64,000 nt of DNA from Melieria omissa. Its lineage: Eukaryota > Arthropoda > Insecta > Diptera > Ulidiidae. Where the stretch lies: the NCBI GenBank assembly GCA_963971225.1, contig OZ020269.1:9244201-9308200 (forward strand), read 5' to 3'. This document shows, piece by piece, positions 27,970 through 40,200 of this stretch (position 1 is its first letter; each line of letters begins with the position of its first letter). The notes below the pieces were generated by a model. The model was not told the DNA's origin. It saw only the letters and a program-made list of their open reading frames with translations, and did not search any database. Both the position numbers and the translations under genes were made by a program.

Positions 27970-28240
27970 ATGGCTCAAAAAAGCATTAATCCAATTTACA
28001 TTCTGAAAAGCATCTACAACAATGAGTTCCAGTGGTAAGTACTCCATAAAATTGTAGTCTTGTGCCAAGCGGGAACCACATAACCACATTTTCTGACATG
28101 TCTGCGAATTGCAACTAATCGCACTGTTTGGATTTGCTTGCAGGTCGGTACTGAAGAGTTTTGGGATCTTCATGCTGGGCGTACGCATCGCCAAGGAGTT
28201 TGTAGGCGTGGAAATAATGCCAGCGATAGCTCAACATTGA
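27970..28240 (+). CDS. TOM6-like small subunit of the mitochondrial outer-membrane translocase
   Basis: Two short exons, 27970-28034 and 28144-28240, joined in frame by a GT-AG intron, encode 53 residues. It starts MAQKSINPIYILKSIYNNEF and continues QWSVLKSFGIFMLGVRIAKEFVGVEIMPAIAQH in two parts across the junction. The second half is a single hydrophobic tail segment flanked by charged residues. It resembles the C-terminal half of animal TOM6 (NDF-x-x-x-LILNLGLFAAGVWLARN, followed by acidic-hydrophobic residues) in spacing and in the pattern G-[IL]-F-x-x-G-V-x-[LI]-A. TOM6 stabilises the TOM complex that imports mitochondrial proteins. The neighbouring convergent gene encodes a mitochondrial protease. 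Too short for ordinary ORF calling. The coding assignment is strong; the TOM6 identity is inferred from memory of the family. Confidence 0.78.
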
Positions 28241-28488
28241 AACCCAAAGCCACAACTTAGAATTAACTTGCTTTAAGATTGAATTTTATTGTTTTCCCAC
28301 AACCATAATACACCATGAGGAGTAGCAGTCCAAACAACGTTTTCTTCGTGTTGTCTGGATAAGTTTTAACAATTTATTCTATTTGATTCATAAATATCTA
28401 GGAGAGTAGGGGGCACTACGGCGACTATATCAAGCAAAGAGGCCACGAACGTGTCATCATCATCTTACTAAAGCGATTTGTGTACACT

Positions 28489-30983
28489 TCACATTCTAAC
28501 AGTCATTACATTTTTGCTCATGTCTTTGATTTTATCATTGTTCACGTCAATCTCGTTGATCAGACTTTGCGCCAGCACCTGCGGTGTCATCTCGCGCTGC
28601 AGAAAATTGGCCACAAGCTGACGACTTGGCACGCCGCCGCCGTGGGCCAACATCTCGCGTCGATACTTCTCGCCAGACTCTCGATTAAAGGGATTCTCTT
28701 CGAAGTACGTCTGCCAGATCCACGAGGCGATTGTTTTCGATATAAGATACGAGTAGTATTTGGCGCCATAGCCGACTAAATGCGAGAAGCGCAGCTGCCA
28801 GGCAGTATTCTCCACATGGGGTAGACTGTAGTACTGTCCTTGTACCAATTTCAACGTATCTGTGGTCGTCCGGCCTTGAGCGGCCCGCTCGCCATGGTAG
28901 ACCTGGTCCAACGCCGAGTAGAAAACCTGCAGTTATATCAAAGATTTCAACCGTAAAACTTCTTAGAATATTTCAAAAATATCACACCTGCAGCTGAGTT
29001 TCGCTAGCCGAGAAAAGGTTCTTCGATGCACACAGCCGTTGCAACATGTCCTCTGACATTGGTTTGTGGGTCTGAAAGTGACGCGCAAAAGTGCGCAGTA
29101 CACGCGGATCGGAAGCGAAATACTCCATGAGTACTGAAGGCACCTCAGCAAAGTCAGTGCTGCAACGCGTACCAGTCACGTGCTGGTACTCGGTACGTGC
29201 CAGCATTGAGTGCATGGCATGTCCCATCTCGTGGAAGAGGTTGTCGACACGTGACGGCGACAGCAAAGTCGGCCCAGTCCACCGCGGCTGTGACAGATTA
29301 AGCATGACAACAACCATAGGTAGCTGATAGGTACCGTCCGCCAAATGTTTGCCCCCTTGTATAGTGAAGTGACAGTCCTGATTCGGTTTGCCGTTTCTTT
29401 CGAAAAAGTCGCAATATATGTAGCCGAGAAGGCCCTCCGTCTCATGTATAACGGACAGCTTGTAGATGTCATTATTCCACGTCTCGCCCGGCTCCATTTC
29501 AGTGTTCTTCAGCGAAATGCCATATAGCGACTGCAATAAGTTGTCTAAGCCCTCCATGCAACCACCTAGACTAAAGTACGGTAAGAATTCATTGGGACTG
29601 GCATTCAGAGATTTGCGCTTCATCTGTGCGGTGAAGTACGGCGTGTCCCAGGCGGCCAGTGTGGCGTCAGGAGTGTGGCTCTCTCTGCGCTGTAATGGAC
29701 AATTACACTTGTATTCGTGTCATAACGACTTGAAGTATTGTCTTGCCTTCATCTGCTCCATTATACGAAAGTCTGCATCGGCGCGTGGGCGCAGCTCTTG
29801 CGACAGTGCGTCGATAAATTCACGCACCATGCGTGGATTCTCAACGGTGCTGGCCTTAAGCGCGCGGTGACCATAGGTCTCGAAACCACATGTGCACGCT
29901 AGCTCATGGCGACAGTTGAGCAGATCGATCAGAAACTGCTCCTGGCTTTCGGACGGATGCAGGAAGAGCCGATAGGCCGCCTCTCGTGCTGCCGCGCTCG
30001 ACGAGTTTGTGTAAAGTCCGGAAATCACTACGTGATCGCCCTGTGCCGGAAAACTACAGCAAAATCTTTTAGCAGCTAGCTAACGATGCCCACGCTCAGT
30101 CGTACTCACTAATTTCTTAACTCGTTCGGCACTTCCGAGCGCTTTATCGTTGTAGGATGCACGGCGCCATTCATGAATTTCTGTCCCAACTGCAGAATAT
30201 AGTCGTTCAGGCGCACAACCTTTTGTCGCTCCTCCTCCGCCAAGTGAATTCCCGACTGTTCAAAGTCGAACAGAAACAGCTTGGCCACATGTTTATCCAC
30301 ATCTGTGACTGGCAAAATGTCGCCGTGCTCAACAACGTTGCGCAGCGCCAAATAGAGTGGCTTGTGTGTGTTCAGGCTATGCGGGAAATTTCGCATTAGT
30401 CTACTGCTTGGCGATTAAGCCATAACTCCACCACTTCGCTTACCTCTCCACAATGCCACTAATGGTAATGCAGGCTTCCTCCGCCGCCTGCATGTATTTG
30501 TTTTGCGGATGGGCAATGCGTATAAACTCCGCTAAATCAGCGACTTTGCACAGCGAATCCGACAGCTCATCGAATATTTCCACCTGCATCAACAACACAT
30601 GCCACAAACAAACCTCTACCAGATAGCTGCCAACAATCTTACCATTTTCCTCTTACGATTCGCAGCCGTCGCCTCGGTTATCAACTCTTCCGTCTTGTTG
30701 GCCACATTGTCGCGCAGCAGGTAGAAACCCTCGTGCGAGCGCAGCTCTGGCGTGCAAAAGAGACCCTGCAATAGGAACCCTTCTCAATTAGACCGCGCGA
30801 ATCTCAATAAACAGGAAAATAGGGCCGCCGCCCACCACTCACCGATTCGTTGCGGGTGAAATTGATTTTCTTGTACGGCGGCGAGTTGAAGGCTGTCGCC
30901 AACGGTGGAGACCAGGTGGACACATTTTGATAGCGTTGTTTCGGAAGCCATTTCGAAGCTTTATACCTACCGACTTTAAACAT
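28489..30983 (-). CDS. MIPEP: Mitochondrial intermediate peptidase (MIPEP), M3 metallopeptidase
   Basis: Matrix protease that trims an octapeptide from imported precursors after the main processing peptidase. Seven exons on the minus strand: 30983-30843, 30765-30643, 30583-30444, 30403-30110, 30053-29747, 29689-28988, 28926-28489; 714 residues, matching the human length of about 713. The N-terminus [19 protein letters not shown] is basic with no acidic residues, as for a matrix-targeting presequence. The zinc site is [12 protein letters not shown], with H488, E489 and H492; the family signature continues [15 protein letters not shown]. Intron 5 uses a GC donor (AAG then GCAAGA at 29746-29741), and the frame is kept only by this choice. 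The exon-4 acceptor is a CAGTAG tandem, so one serine may be optional (start at 30403 or 30400). Confidence 0.96.
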
Positions 30984-31760
30984 GCTTAGCCCCCTTTATC
31001 ATACAGCAGCAAAAACGTACGAATCACACAATAACATTAACATTAGCGATGGCAAAACGATTTCGAATTTGGTCAGTTGTGCAACAGCGAAAAATCGATT
31101 TATTTATTTATAATCAACGTTTCAGTAAGGAAATTAATTTAAGAAATTACAAACTACCAACATTTACACAATTATTTCTATCAACAAAAACTCGAATAAT
31201 TCAACGGCTACTTAAAATTATTTTCTACATTGGACCTGCATGACATTTTTCGATTTTATCTTTTTACAGATATGTTTATTTTCGTCAGTCTACATCGTGT
31301 GAAATCCTGGCAAAGTATTCCTAATAGTTCCTAAAAATAAATAAAGGACACTTGATAATGTATTAGCTAACGTAGGCATTAAACAGTTAATATTCTCAAT
31401 TTATTGTGGCTTTGGATCCTTTAGTCGCCCTGAATGAAAACTCGCTATGACGTTCCTTTTTAGAAAAGCCCTTTTACAATCAATGTATGGTGAGCGTTTA
31501 ATATGAGACCATGACAACTCTGTACCACATCCTATAACCCAAGGAACTAAATGTTTACGATCTCTATATTCTGAAATGCATAATGTCTTTCTTCTTAAAG
31601 AATGTGTGAAATATGTTTAAAATTGCTTTTTGTCAAAACTTTATATAATGCCTCGCATCACCCATAAGTATAAAAGACTTTGGAAACATATAAAAGCTCA
31701 GCCGACTCTGTGGTTTGTAGTTACCTGTAAAATATTGAATTTAAGTCAGAAAAACCATTA
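30984..31760. other. MIPEP upstream region and spacer
   Basis: The first 100 bp or so should hold the MIPEP promoter (minus strand). The rest is AT-rich with no supported coding or RNA feature. Confidence 0.35.
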
Positions 31761-32539
31761 TAGCCTATTTCCACTGGGCCTTAACTGCAATTTACGCTTA
31801 ACTGCAGTTTAACATTGCATTTAAATGCTCAAATTCCCATACAATTGTTTTTGTATCAAAGTGCGTGAACTCACTTTCAAAACTGAGTTAACTCAGTTTT
31901 GCCATGTACAGATGTCTAACAGAAAATTTTATGTTAAAAGAGGGAGCAATATTCACAAATGTACAAATTTTGATAGCACGCTTTCAGGCGCTGCAAGAGC
32001 CGTACGAACACAAACGAGAGAAGGGATTTGAATTGCGTTCGGTGTGGTAGATTTTTTGCCAAGACAATTACTTTTTACTGCATTTCTCGCAAAAATACAT
32101 ATTGTCTGTCATAATCAAAGTCAAAACTTCTATTATTTGCCAATAATAAATGCTGAAAAAGAAAATAAAAAACATGGAATTTCTTTCACAAATGAAATAG
32201 ACATTGACAAATGATAAATAAATTGATAAAAAAATAAATAAATTGATAAATTTTCACAAATATGAAAACGCAGACATTCCTAGAGTGTTGAGAAGGAAAG
32301 CGGAGTGGTTTTCATGTACTAGAGAGGCTACAAGAAACCACACATACGTATACAAGGCAATGGCGGCGATGGGTATAGCTAGGGCTGCCCAGAAATAAAT
32401 GCATAATTTGATTTTTCCAAATGAAAATGTCAACAAAAACAAGCTTTTGGAGTTAACTCAGTTTCGGTGGAAACGCTTGACAGTTGTCAAACTTAACAGA
32501 GCCCTTAAATGCATTTAAGCGCTCAGAGGAAATAGGCTA
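31761..32539. mobile_element. PIF/Harbinger-like MITE with TTA target duplication
   Basis: The 779-bp element begins TAGCCTATTTCCACTGGG and ends with the inverted form (CTCAGAGGAAATAGGCTA). TTA flanks both ends (31758-31760 and 32540-32542), the 3-bp duplication typical of PIF/Harbinger. Subterminal sequence also repeats in inverted form (GCATTTAAATGCTC at the left; GCATTTAAGCGCTC at the right), and AACTGAGTTAACTCAGTTTT is an internal palindrome. No transposase ORF. Confidence 0.8.
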
Positions 32540-32542
32540 TTA

Positions 32543-34439
32543 GATAATGCGACCATGATGATGATGATGATGAAACCATTGCATGCAGTCATGGGTCAAT
32601 TATTTAATTGACGATATAGTCTATAGTAAAGGTTTTTGAAAAAAATCTTTGTGAAATTGATCAAATGAAACTCAAATTTTATACAATATGTTTCCATTCT
32701 ATCATTTTTTAACCTCATTATAATGTAATATTCTTGTTTTATCAATGGTCTGTTAAAATGTATTTTTTGTTTGACTGATTTATAATAAATAAATAAATAA
32801 ATGCTAAACATGTCATATATGCAGACGCAATTGAATTCTAATTACTGTACCGAATCTCAAAATCAACTAAATTTCTTTATTAAACTCAAAATATTAATAT
32901 TTAAAAACGGAAAAACTTTAAACTTATGAATATAAATTTAATCAATTTAAAATGTTAGTGGTCGCCATACAATTTACAACTAATAAACTTAACATCGTAA
33001 GAATGTAGAAATGTCAGCACAATAACTTAACGCACCTTTGGTATACACATGTAAATAATTTCTGTAAAAATTTAAATATTATGGAAATATTATTTAAATA
33101 TACATATTTATAATATACTAGTGCAATGTTAGGACTATAATATAATCAAAAGTAGACTACAACCATCCCCTTGTGTACCCGAATACTTAAGTAAGATGCA
33201 ACTATGCAGTTTTACCGGCTCTGGACAATTTGCCATCCATTATGAAACAAAATATTTTACCAGAAGTCGGATCTTAAATACAAAATCATAGACTGAATCT
33301 ATTGACAAAACAATTAATACCAAAATTCGCACAGATCTGCAACTACAGATATCGCACATAATCGTTCAAACTTAGTTTTATTGACAATTTCAAACCCCCA
33401 TTCTCTGACTTGAACAATTTTCCAAAAGACGACAAAACAGGTCATGGAATCCTCGACAGATTCAAATATAATACCGCGTTAGTACAAAATGTTATAAATT
33501 TAGGAACAATACCGTTATCGAATTTCGTAATCATATTGACAGCCAACGCGATTTTCCAACCCGAGTCGCTAGAAAAAAAATACGAAACAAAACACTGTCA
33601 AAAAGAAAGCAAACGCAAACGTCAACAATTCCGAGATATTAGGAGCAAAAATACAAAATTTTGTTAAATTTCCGGTTGCAGATAAATGCGTGACACTGGC
33701 GCAACAGATGAAGCCGCTGAAACAGAAACAATATCGGCACTCAGACAACAGCACTCACAACCACCAAGACGCAACATTTTATTCCAAGACAATGGACAAC
33801 TAAAGAAATACATCTAATTCACTCCACCTCTTACAACCTCATACATCCCACAAATCGCCACCACAAAACAAAAACCTGAACCGCACACTATCTCAACTTT
33901 TAGTGTCACTCTGAGAACTAATTATTTACACCGAATTCCAGCTAGAAATCGCTTGTGTCCAGCACCCTGCAGAACGTTTAATATCAGCTCAACGACAATA
34001 TTACATTCTTACAACCTAGTAAAAGGCTCAATCAAGAGTTCAAAATAAGAGCAGAACACCTTAACTACCAATGCTATTGCGTGTATAAATTGTAATTTAC
34101 TTACTTTTAGAAAAAAATTAAAGAAAAAATAAAAAAAATAAAAAATCGATTCACAAAAGCACAATGATGAATTCAGGTGCGGAAAAGCCTAGATAAACTG
34201 AACTTACTAGACAGAAACAACATCGACTCCCTTCATACTACGGGTTCCAAGGTACAAACAATGCAGTACTAAGGTGGCTGACGAACAAAAACCGAACAAA
34301 TTGTTTTATTGGATTCGGACTACACTTCATTTCATAAAAGAAGCAATCAGAAATGATGGATGGACGAGCAGAGCATCTAATTATATAAACACTAGAGTTT
34401 TTAGGCAGGCACAGGTTGTTTTTGGGGCAATTTTAAATA
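32543..34439. other. AT-rich spacer with simple repeats
   Basis: Contains an (ATG)n tract at about 32553-32570 and an (AAAT)n tract at about 32784-32800. About 33390-34300 is less AT-rich, with broken frames on both strands, and could be a decayed mobile element, but I recognise no domain. Confidence 0.35.
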
Positions 34440-34601
34440 CACGTAATTCACGGTTTTGATTTAACACGGTTTAAAAATAAAAAAATTTTTTAATATTTCG
34501 TGCTAAATGGAATCGTGTAAAAAATTAAAAATTTTTTTATTTTTAAACCGTGTTAAATCTAAAACATGTAAAAGAAGACCGTGTAAAAACATAATTAGGT
34601 G
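34440..34601. mobile_element. TA-flanked MITE, copy 1
   Basis: A 162-bp element flanked by TA. It shares most of its length with 62734-62922, including AACACGGTTTAAAAATAAAA, its inverted copy ending AAACCGTGTTAAATC, and the right end AAGACCGTGTAAAAAC with ATAATTAGGTG. The left terminus is shortened relative to copy 2. Tc1/mariner-type by its TA target. No coding capacity. Confidence 0.8.
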
Positions 34602-34754
34602 TACAAAGATTAATCGAATTAGCCAGGACCAGCCAAAACTAAAAGAAGAGTAGAAATAAAAAATTCTAAAAAATCTTCAAAAAATATCAACATATTACAT
34701 TTTCCTGTACTACCCTATAACTACTAAACAATGGCGATTAGAGGAAAACCAATT

Positions 34755-34826
34755 AGTGGTGGATTCAGGGGGACGAAGATTTGGGGGTTGAAACCCCCCG
34801 AAATATTTTTCTGAATCCGCCCCTAG
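34755..34826. mobile_element. hAT-like MITE, copy 2 (internally deleted)
   Basis: A 72-bp relative of 7140-7281 that keeps both termini (AGTGGTGGATTCAG; inverted right end AGGGGCGGATTCAG) and the GGGGGTTGAAACCCCCCGAAATATTT-type core in shorter form. Flanks AACCAATT and AGCCAATC match at 6 of 8 positions, consistent with an old 8-bp duplication. Confidence 0.7.
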
Positions 34827-35433
34827 AGCCAATCGACCAATAAATTGAGGTTTACGCGTAATAGCTAAGTGCTGGACTGCAGGAAATTCAGTAATGTTGT
34901 TAACCGCAATAAAACAAAATGTCACAGCACGCACGATCCACTTTATATTTTCAAATACGCGTAAACTAGCAGCATTTGCAAATCCTTCAAGATCATTATA
35001 TAACAGTAATATAGTAAACCGTAACTCCGTATGGCCTTAAAATGGACATAAATACATACAGTCGTGTCTGGATATAGTGAACTAATTATTGTAAGGCCTG
35101 TTCACAATATTGAGGTTGTTCACTATATCTAGGTTAACATTTTTGTTCAAAAACTCGTTTTATTTACTCAAAATACACTTTGTTTCAAAGCTATAAAGAC
35201 ATTAATTTTTTTCGTTATATGGGAAAATTAAAATATATTAAATAAAAATAATAATGCAGTTTTTTTCCTACATGGTCAACATAACAAATAGCAACAATAA
35301 CATTTTTGTGTTAACGGTAAATATTGATAGAAAAAGATAAATGTAAAAAATTCCATGGAAACGGTGTTTCATTGCTATAAAGACACACACTCCACTGTTG
35401 ATAAATAAAATAACAATCACTTTTTCGGTGCAG

Positions 35434-35937
35434 TTAGTAATTTATTACTCTACCATTATTTGCAATGATCTTATAAATTCTATTTGGCATAGAATTTGTG
35501 TTGTTGTTTAGCATTTCTGGGGTCAGTTGTTCCCATGCAGCTAAAATGGCCTCTTTCAACTGCTCCACTGTGTCAAATTGTCGAAAATTTGCATACACCT
35601 TCCGGACTAGCCAACCCCAGATGTTCTCAATGGGATTGAGATCCGGAGAACAAGCGGGCCAACCCATTGTCTCAATATTTTGACATCTAAGCCACGTTTT
35701 GGTTGATCTGCTCGTGTGGATTCTGGCATTATCCTGTTGGAATATGAATGCTTGCTCCTGGTGGTTGCCAATATAAGGAAGCAAACTATGCTCCAACACT
35801 TCCTGATATTCCGAGCTATTCATTCTGCAAGTTGGGAACGCCAACGGGACTGTGCCTGAGCTTGAGAAGCCACCCCAAACCATTTGCGATTGGCCACCAA
35901 AATTTCTCTTAGAGAAATACCGTGGTTCCATTCGCAA
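35434..35937 (-). pseudogene. Tc1-like transposase 3' half (left arm)
   Basis: 167 residues beginning MRMEPRYFSKRNFGG, with MVWGGFSSSG, the second catalytic Asp in FIFQQDNARIHTS and the Glu in SPDLNPIENIWGWL. The frame is open to its natural end (NNGRVINY), but the N-terminal DNA-binding half and the first catalytic Asp are missing, so the product cannot be a complete transposase. Nearly identical to the right-arm copy at 36028-36531. Confidence 0.92.
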
Positions 35938-36027
35938 ATCTCTCCAATATCCTAAAAACCCATCAGGACCATCAAGGTTGAATTTTTTTTCATCAGTCCT
36001 GATGGGTTTTTAGGATATTGGAGAGAT

Positions 36028-36531
36028 TTGCGAATGGAACCACGGTATTTCTCTAAGAGAAATTTTGGTGGCCAATCGCAAATGGTTTGGGGTGGCTTCT
36101 CAAGCTCAGGCACAGTCCCGTTGGCGTTCCCAACTTGCAGAATGAATAGCTCGGAATATCAGGAAGTGTTGGAGCATAGTTTGCTTCCTTATATTGGCAA
36201 CCACCAGGAGCAAGCATTCATATTCCAACAGGATAATGCCAGAATCCACACGAGCAGATCAACCAAAACGTGGCTTAGATGTCAAAATATTGAGACAATG
36301 GGTTGGCCCGCTTGTTCTCCGGATCTCAATCCCATTGAGAACATCTGGGGTTGGCTAGTCCGGAAGGTGTATGCAAATTTTCGACAATTTGACACAGTGG
36401 GGCAGTTGAAAGAGGTCATTTTAGCTGCATGGGAACAAGTGACCCCAGAAATGCTAAACAACTACACAAATTCTATGCCAAATAGAATTTATGATTTCAT
36501 TGCAAATAATGGTAGAGTAATAAATTACTAA
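36028..36531 (+). pseudogene. Tc1-like transposase 3' half (right arm)
   Basis: Inverted twin of 35434-35937, the same 167-residue frame with about six substitutions (for example EQLKEA to GQLKEV and QLTPEMLNNNTN to QVTPEMLNNYTN). Both catalytic residues present in this half, Asp of FQQDNA and Glu of PIENIW, are kept. Incomplete at the N-terminus. Confidence 0.92.
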
Positions 36532-37210
36532 CTGCACCGAAAAAGTGATTGTTGTTTTATTTATCAACAGTGGAGTGAGTGTCTTTATAGCAATGAAACA
36601 CCGTTTCTATGGAATTTTTTACATTTCTCTTTTTCTCTCAATATTTACCGTTAGCACAAAAAAGTTATTGTTGCTATTTTTTATGTTGACCATGTAGGAA
36701 AAAAACTGCATTATTATTTTTATTTAATATATTTTAATTTTCCCATATAACGAAAAAAATGAATGTCTTTATAGCTTTGAAACAAAGTGTACATTATTTG
36801 TTTTTTGCTTGTTTTCAAAATTTTGTTCAATATTTGGAACCCCCATGTCAAAATTTGGGTGTTCACTAACCCAGACACGACTGTATATCTTACCTCTTAA
36901 TCATTGGTATTAGCAACGTTGAATTTTGAATTTTTTTACATTATTTTTAGAAGTTATTCCTTTTTTAAGGGGATAGTGATTATTATAAAAACCAGGTAGA
37001 TTATATAAAAACATGCTAACAATGCAGATTTTATAACATATATCAACGAATTTGACATTCGATTTCTACTACTTCTTGTTCACAAAATGTTTGCAAATAT
37101 GAACTACAAAATACAACACTGCCAAAGCCAACTGTAACGCAACCTGTCAATCCATGCACACGCATATCTCACTGGCGCTATTTTGATTTTTGTGCTGCTG
37201 CTTTACAACA

Positions 37211-40200
37211 ATGGCTGACATTGTGATTTTATTGTTATTAATTCCGATATTTCCATTACAAAATGCAAAAGGTGCGTACAAACAACCGTGAGGAGCGTGC
37301 GCGATTGTGTAAAGTGGTTTTTAAGCATATTGGTTGACAATGAAATATACTTTTTTGGGTGTTACGCTGTGCTCGAGTAAGAGTCACCTCTGCTGCTGGT
37401 ATATTTTTTCTGCGTGTTGATTCTAAGCAGCGATCCGGTGGTGCTCTACAGCTACGCGTCGACGTTGACTAAATACGATTGTGCATTGAAAAATAAAATA
37501 AATACAATTGTTTGTTGTACAAGCAGCGCAGTGCGCGATAAGGTCCAGATTCATTCAGGAATGCTTAAAGGGTTTTGTTTATCGACAAAACTTCCTGCAC
37601 GTAAAGGGCGATCAACGCTCATATATAATAGGACGAACTTTTTTAATCGGCGAAACTAATATTGTATCATCACGAAGCTATATTTGCCGTTAACACTCCT
37701 GTGATTAGTGAATGCCTTAACGCGGCAGCGGCGATATAATTAACCCTTCATAAACCGAGAAAGGCTAATTGTCGTTGTATTGTGTTGCAGTGGCAGCGGA
37801 CATAAGTGGGCGTCTTTTGGATGAGAATCAAGAAAACATGGACCTTGAAGTGCCACACACAAACGAAAAGGAATTCCCAGCAGTTTCGCGCAACTCCATA
37901 TCGACGCATCCCAGGTATGTAAGAAATGTAATAAAATTGTAAATTTTTGCTAAGGCTTGATCCCCGAAAATAATTGACTAATTTGGACCAATAACGCTCA
38001 ACTATTGTATTGTACAATTGCTTCCTCTTTTATTCCACAAATTTATAAACAATAAAATGCTCGAAAAACCACATATAAAGGAGGCACACAAAATCTAAAC
38101 GACGCATGAAGAGAAGGTAAAGCCGACAAGCGCAAAGGTGCAAAATTGTTTAACGTTTTGCTCTGGTTTTATCTCAGTGTGGAATTTAATTTTGTTGGTA
38201 CTTTCTTCGCACTTTTTGTGTTGAATTACTTCTTGTTCCATTGCACAAAGGAGGTGTTTATTTTTAAACTTTTAATTATAATTATGCTTAAACCTATAGT
38301 GTTACTTCACTATGGTTTAAACCTTTACGATTTTGTTGAGAAAGTGACACTCACTCTTTTCATGTTTGTTTTCAATGTATTGGAATTTTAGCGCTGATGT
38401 TTGCTTCGATTATGTTCGCCTTTATTATTATGAATCCATTTAGTTACTTCGTTAATTCGGTAACATTTTTTGTGTATTTCACTACAGATTTAAATGCTAC
38501 TCCTGCGAGCCGCCCTGCAAAAACGCCACGCAACATGCTCATTTGTGCCAGAATGCCATACAGGTTGGTGAACTGTGCTAATTCATACATTTGAACAACT
38601 ACTCGATTTCATATTGCAGTGCTACAAGTCGCGTACGCGCAACGCATTTGGCGAGGAACTAGTGTCGCGTGGCTGCATCACAATGCCCGAACATCTGCCG
38701 CTGATTTGCAACCAGAACAATCTGGGACCGCGCAAACGCCAGGCCGTACATGTAAACGTGATTTGCTGCACGGGCGACTACTGCAATGATGGTGATTTTC
38801 CGGAGCTGCCGCCCATTGTAAACAGTACGTTTGCCTGCCCGAATATTGTGCTCACTTCTTTATGATTACTTATTTATTCTATGCTCAGCTGAGGTGACGC
38901 GCCTGAGCGCTGACACTAGCAACACAATGAAGATGGCTGGAGCCATATTACTCCCTTTTGCCATGATTTCCGTGCTGGCCTACGTGGCGTATTACTTCAT
39001 ACGCCGCAATCACCGCAAACGTTTGAGCGCAACACGCATTAAACACGATCCGGACTCTTATTTGGTGAACGATGAATTGCTGCGAGTGACCAGCGCTGGT
39101 GACAGCACATTACGGGTAAGTGGCTCAGACAAAAAAGTGTTATACCGTACTATACAAGCCGTTCTATACCGTTCTTTTCAATTTCTTTCATTGCAGGAGT
39201 ATCTACAACATTCGGTGACATCCGGTTCAGGTGGTGGCTTGCCCATTTTGGTGCAGCGCACTCTGGCCAAACAGGTGACTTTGGTCGAGTGTATCGGGCG
39301 TGGAAAATTTGGTGAGGTGTGGCGCGGACAGTGGCATGGCGAGAGCATAGCCGTGAAGATATTTTTTAGTCGCGACGAAGAATCCTGGAAGCGTGAAACG
39401 GAGATTTATAGGTAAGAATGCTGCATTTATAGATTTTGGATATATCGTCATGCTACATAAACAAATCTTTTGATTACAGTACTGTGCTACTGCGTCACGA
39501 AAACATCCTGGGCTTCATTGGTTCCGATATGACATCGCGTAATTCTTGTACTCAGCTGTGGCTCTTGACCCACTACTACCCCAATGGCTCACTTTTCGAC
39601 CACCTTAACCGGAATGCGCTCAGCCACAATGATATGATTGTCATCTGCCTGTCAATAGCTAACGGATTGGTGCATCTTCACACTGAAATACTTGGCACAG
39701 AGGTCCGACTACACGCAAGACTCACGCAAGTGCATATTAAACCTAAATTTTTGTCTGTGTGTTTAGGGCAAACCTGCGATGGCACATCGTGATCTGAAAT
39801 CAAAGAATATACTCGTTAAACCAGATGGCACTTGCGTTATTGCCGATTTCGGTTTGGCCGTCACTCATTCACACGTTACCGGCAAGCTGGATTTGGGCAA
39901 CAATCCTAAAGTGGGCACCAAGCGCTACATGGCCCCTGAAGTGCTAGACGAGAGGTAGGTGTCCAAGGGCAATTTCTTGCTTCCATTGCCTTAGCTATGT
40001 CTCTTCCAGCATCAACATGCACTGTTTCGAAGCGTTGCGTCGCACCGACATTTATGCGCTTGGTCTAGTGCTGTGGGAGGTTTGTCGGCGCACCATTTCC
40101 GGCGGCATAGCAGAAGAGTATAAAGTGCCATTTTATGATGTGGTGCCATCAGATCCCAGCTTCGAGGACATGCGCAAAGTGGTGTGCGTAGATAACCATC

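Larger units (their letters stand above)
35059..36883. mobile_element. Palindromic (fold-back) Tc1-like element, second family
   Basis: The 1825-bp element has termini CAGTCGTGTCTGG at the left and the inverted copy CCAGACACGACTG at the right, with TA on both sides (35057-35058, 36884-36885). The whole element is a near-perfect palindrome: left arm 35059-35968, 28-nt spacer 35969-35996, right arm 35997-36883. Each arm carries the same 167-residue C-terminal part of a DD34E transposase, on opposite strands. The family differs from the element at 14397-16035 in sequence, but the architecture is the same. Confidence 0.92.

Noticed and set aside
33410..34459. Possible decayed retroelement with several short frames
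   Set aside because: No reverse transcriptase, integrase, gag or terminal repeat could be seen; left as unassigned spacer.
37414..37693. Short frames in the first sax intron
   Set aside because: No similarity to any family and they lie between well-supported sax exons.
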